Of a stretch of 64,000 bases of DNA, positions 61,838-64,000 are shown one piece after another. Position 1 is the first letter of the stretch, and each line of letters begins with the position of its first letter. Origin of the DNA: Streptomyces canus (GTDB lineage Bacteria > Actinomycetota > Actinomycetes > Streptomycetales > Streptomycetaceae); assembly GCF_041435015.1 (NCBI RefSeq), contig NZ_CP107989.1, forward strand, positions 7,812,001 to 7,876,000. The letters are read 5' to 3'. Both the position numbers and the translations under genes were made by a program. Below the pieces are notes generated by a model, which was given only the letters and a program-made list of their open reading frames with translations, was not told the DNA's origin and ran no database searches.

Positions 61838-63345
61838 GCGGGCGCTCCCGGTGGAATGAAAGGCAGTCCTTGCGGCGCGCCGGACTCGATGAGTCGCCAC
61901 AGCGCGTCCGTGTCCGCGTGCTCTTCGATCAGGTCGCCGAGCCGGTCGAGTTGCTCCTCGCGCAGCGCGGCGAACGAGGTGTGGGGGGCCGGCACGAACC
62001 GGCGGCCCGCGGCGGCCGCCACCTCCCGCAGGAAGGCCCGCCGGAACCCGTCCGACTCCAGCGAGCCGTGCCAGTGGGTCCCCCAGGTCTGGCCGACGCG
62101 GCAGCCGTCGAGGAAGGTTTGGCCCCCGTGGATGTCGGCGACCCCGTGATGGATCTCGTACCCCGCGACATGCTCGCCGAGGGCTTCGCCCTCCGGCCGG
62201 GTCAGGGTCTTCTCCCGCGCGAACCGCACCCGCACGGGAAGGACTCCGAGCCCCTCGACGTGCCCCCGCCGACTCTCGACCTCGTCCTCGATGTGCTCGC
62301 CGAGGATCTGGAAGCCACCGCAGATGCCGAGCACCGGGCGTCCTTGAGCGGCCCTGGTGACGAGGGCGTCGGCCAGCCCGCGCTCCCGCAGCCACTCCAG
62401 CGCCCGAACGGTCCCGCGGGTTCCCGGAATCACGACGAGGTCGGCGTCCGCCAGCTCCTCCGCCCGGTCCACGAACCGCACCACCACACCGGGTTCGGCG
62501 GCCAGGGCGTCGACGTCGGTGAAGTTGGACATCAGCGGAATCGCACAGACGGCGACCCGCAGCACGTCCTCACCCACCGGAGGGCTCACCGCGGACTCCC
62601 GGACCGTCCCCCGCAGGGACACCCGCAGCCCGTCCTCCTCGTCGATCCCGAGCCCGTGCCGGAAGGGCAGAACGCCGTAGGTGTGGCGTCCGGTGAGCCC
62701 GTGGAGCATGTCCAGTCCCGGCTCCAACAGCGAGACATCCCCCCGGAACTTGTTGACGAGGAACCCGGCGACGAGCGCCTGGTCCTCGGGGGAGAGCAGC
62801 GCGACGGTCCCGAAGAAGGAGGCGAAGACGCCCCCGCGGTCGATGTCGCCCACGACCAGCACGGGCAGCCCGGCGTTCCGGGCGATCCCCATGTTGACGA
62901 TGTCGGTACGCCGCAGGTTGATCTCGGCCGGGCTGCCGGCCCCCTCACAGATCACCGCGTCATACGTGCCCCGCAACTCGCCGAGACAGTCGAGCACCGT
63001 CCCGAGAAGCTGCTGCTGCCGCCCCCCGTGATAGCCGCGTGCGCTCAACTCCCCGACGGGCTTCCCGAGCAGCACGACCTGACTGCTCTGCTCACCACCG
63101 GGCTTGAGCAGCACGGGATTCATCAGCGCGGTCGGCTCGATGCGGCAGGCCTGCGCCTGCATGGCCTGCGCCCGGCCGATCTCGGCGCCCTCGCGGGTGA
63201 CGAACGAGTTGAGGGACATGTTCTGCGCCTTGAACGGCGCGACCTTCACCCCCTGCCGCACCAGCCACCGGCAGATCCCGGCGGTGACGACACTCTTGCC
63301 GGCGTCCGAGGTGGTTCCGGCGACGAGAAGACCCCCGCCACTCAT
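61834..63345 (-). CDS. cobQ: Cobyric acid synthase
   Basis: A 503-residue amidotransferase amidating positions b, d, e and g of adenosylcobyrinate a,c-diamide. The N-terminal synthetase domain shows LLVAGTTSDAGKSVVTAGI (P-loop-like) and KAQNMSLNSFVT. The glutaminase half (~265-490) has VLGICGGFQILGEHI with the nucleophilic Cys and GYEIHHG. It overlaps cobN and cobD by four bases (ATGA at both). Confidence 0.95.
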
Positions 63346-64000
63346 GCCGTACGCCCCTTCACGAAGGCCCGCGCGGCGACACCGACGCCCAGCGCGAGCA
63401 GCCCGACGCGCCGTGACAGCCGTACGGCGCGCTCGATGTCGTACGTGGCGACGGCGCGCCCTTGCCGATGCAGCACTGGCCGATGCTCGACCCGCCCCGC
63501 GTACGAGAGCGTCCCCCCGAGCCGGACACCCAGCGCCCCCGCGAACGAGGCTTCCACGGGCCCGGCGTTGGGGCTCGGGTGCTTGGGCGCGTCCTCCCGC
63601 CAGGCCCGCACGGCACCCCGCGGACTGTCACCGGCCAGGGCGGCGAGTACGGCGGTCAGCCGCGCTCCCGGCCACCCGGCGAGGTCGTCGAGCCGGGCGG
63701 AAGCCCACCCGAAGCGGCGGTAGGTGACGGACCTGTGCCCCACCATGGCGTCGAGCGTGTTCACGGCCCGGAACCCGAGCAGCCCCGGCACCCCGGCGAC
63801 GGCCCCCCACACAAGCGCCCCCACGACGGCATCGGAGGTGTTCTCGGCGACGGACTCCACGACGGCCCGCGCGATCCCGTCGGCATCGAGCGCCTGAGGA
63901 TCGCGCCCACACAGATGCGGCAGCCGCTCCCGGGCCGCCTCGACGTCTCCGGCCTCCAGCGCCCGCCCGATGACCCGGGCCTCCCGCACGAGTGAAGTCC
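63342..64000 (-). CDS. cobD: Adenosylcobinamide-phosphate synthase (partial, N-terminus beyond window)
   Basis: At least 219 residues of a CobD/CbiB membrane enzyme that attaches aminopropanol (phosphate) to cobyric acid. The frame stays open to the right edge (TSLVREARVIGRALEAG), so the true start is outside. Family signatures are LDADGIARAVVESVAENTSDAVVGAL, GFRAVNTLDAMVGH and SPNAGPVEASFAGALGVRLGG. The hydrophobic segments near GALVWGAVAGVPGLLGF and VGLLALGVGVAARAF fit an integral membrane protein. Confidence 0.93.
   Translation of the reverse strand, partial: TSLVREARVIGRALEAGDVEAARERLPHLCGRDPQALDADGIARAVVESVAENTSDAVVGALVWGAVAGVPGLLGFRAVNTLDAMVGHRSVTYRRFGWASARLDDLAGWPGARLTAVLAALAGDSPRGAVRAWREDAPKHPSPNAGPVEASFAGALGVRLGGTLSYAGRVEHRPVLHRQGRAVATYDIERAVRLSRRVGLLALGVGVAARAFVKGRTA

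Noticed and set aside
61838..62395. 186-codon upstream extension of the CobN frame
   Set aside because: It lies inside cobQ and is Arg/Ala-rich shadow sequence; the ATG at 61837 gives the normal CobN start with a four-base overlap.

Overview
The window is high-GC actinomycete chromosome, almost certainly Streptomyces. The evidence is dense short-gap coding, frequent GTG starts and four-base stop/start overlaps, secretion (including twin-arginine) signals on many polysaccharide-degrading enzymes, SigE-family and other ECF sigma factors, an ectABCD operon, a cob cluster with fused CbiG-CobJ and ChlI/D-type subunits, and one rare TTA codon in a GH43 gene. All assignments come from reading translated motifs and gene order; no database search was run.

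Region 1 (1-17.3 kb) is a pectin/hemicellulose utilisation locus. It holds the end of an upstream gene, a PmoA-like (DUF6807) protein, a GH43 xylosidase-type enzyme with a TTA codon, a secreted pectate lyase-pectin methylesterase fusion (PL1-CE8), a sugar-binding lipoprotein without adjacent permeases, a rhamnogalacturonan acetylesterase, a PL1 pectate lyase, two tandem CE8 pectin methylesterases, an exported alpha/beta hydrolase, two paralogous PL9 pectate lyases and a double-GH43 enzyme. A HAD acid phosphatase sits among them. The enzymes fit together: esterases remove methyl and acetyl groups, lyases cut the galacturonan backbone, and GH43 enzymes trim arabinose/xylose side chains.

Region 2 (17.3-29.7 kb) is mixed core and accessory content: a degraded gene fragment, a SigE-family sigma factor with a membrane partner, an NCS2 purine permease, a class B penicillin-binding protein, a GNAT acetyltransferase, an IclR regulator divergent from a 2,5-dioxovalerate (alpha-ketoglutarate semialdehyde) dehydrogenase that could finish oxidative sugar-acid catabolism, a DUF1349 protein, a FrnE/DsbA oxidoreductase, a class-V aminotransferase fold enzyme, and an ECF sigma factor with an anti-sigma factor fused to a mycothiol-dependent isomerase-like domain.

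Region 3 (29.7-39.7 kb) has the ectoine/hydroxyectoine operon ectABCD (minus strand) behind a 340-bp regulatory region with GTnAC boxes. Next is a divergent pair: a class-V aminotransferase, and an amino-acid-type ABC transporter followed by a PIG-L deacetylase and an amidohydrolase. The pair shares a 174-bp promoter region with a perfect 17-bp palindrome. This divergent module is the best candidate here for an uncharacterised pathway. Region 4 (39.7-46.3 kb) is a second carbohydrate module: two CUT1-type permeases, a Tat lipoprotein binding protein, a LacI regulator and a DUF2264 protein, with a LacI-type operator placed inside a recognisable promoter.

Region 5 (46.2-64 kb) is a cobalamin biosynthesis cluster on the minus strand: cobC, cbiX, cobH, cbiG-cobJ, cobL and cobM; then cobI, cobB, cobO, chlI/D, cobN, cobQ and a partial cobD. 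Most junctions overlap by 1-11 bases. A ZIP-family metal transporter on the opposite strand splits the two halves. Two structures stand out: a GC-rich palindromic repeat read in frame inside cobB as a proline-rich linker, and a CbiX carrying both an MxCxxC motif and a 12-histidine tail.
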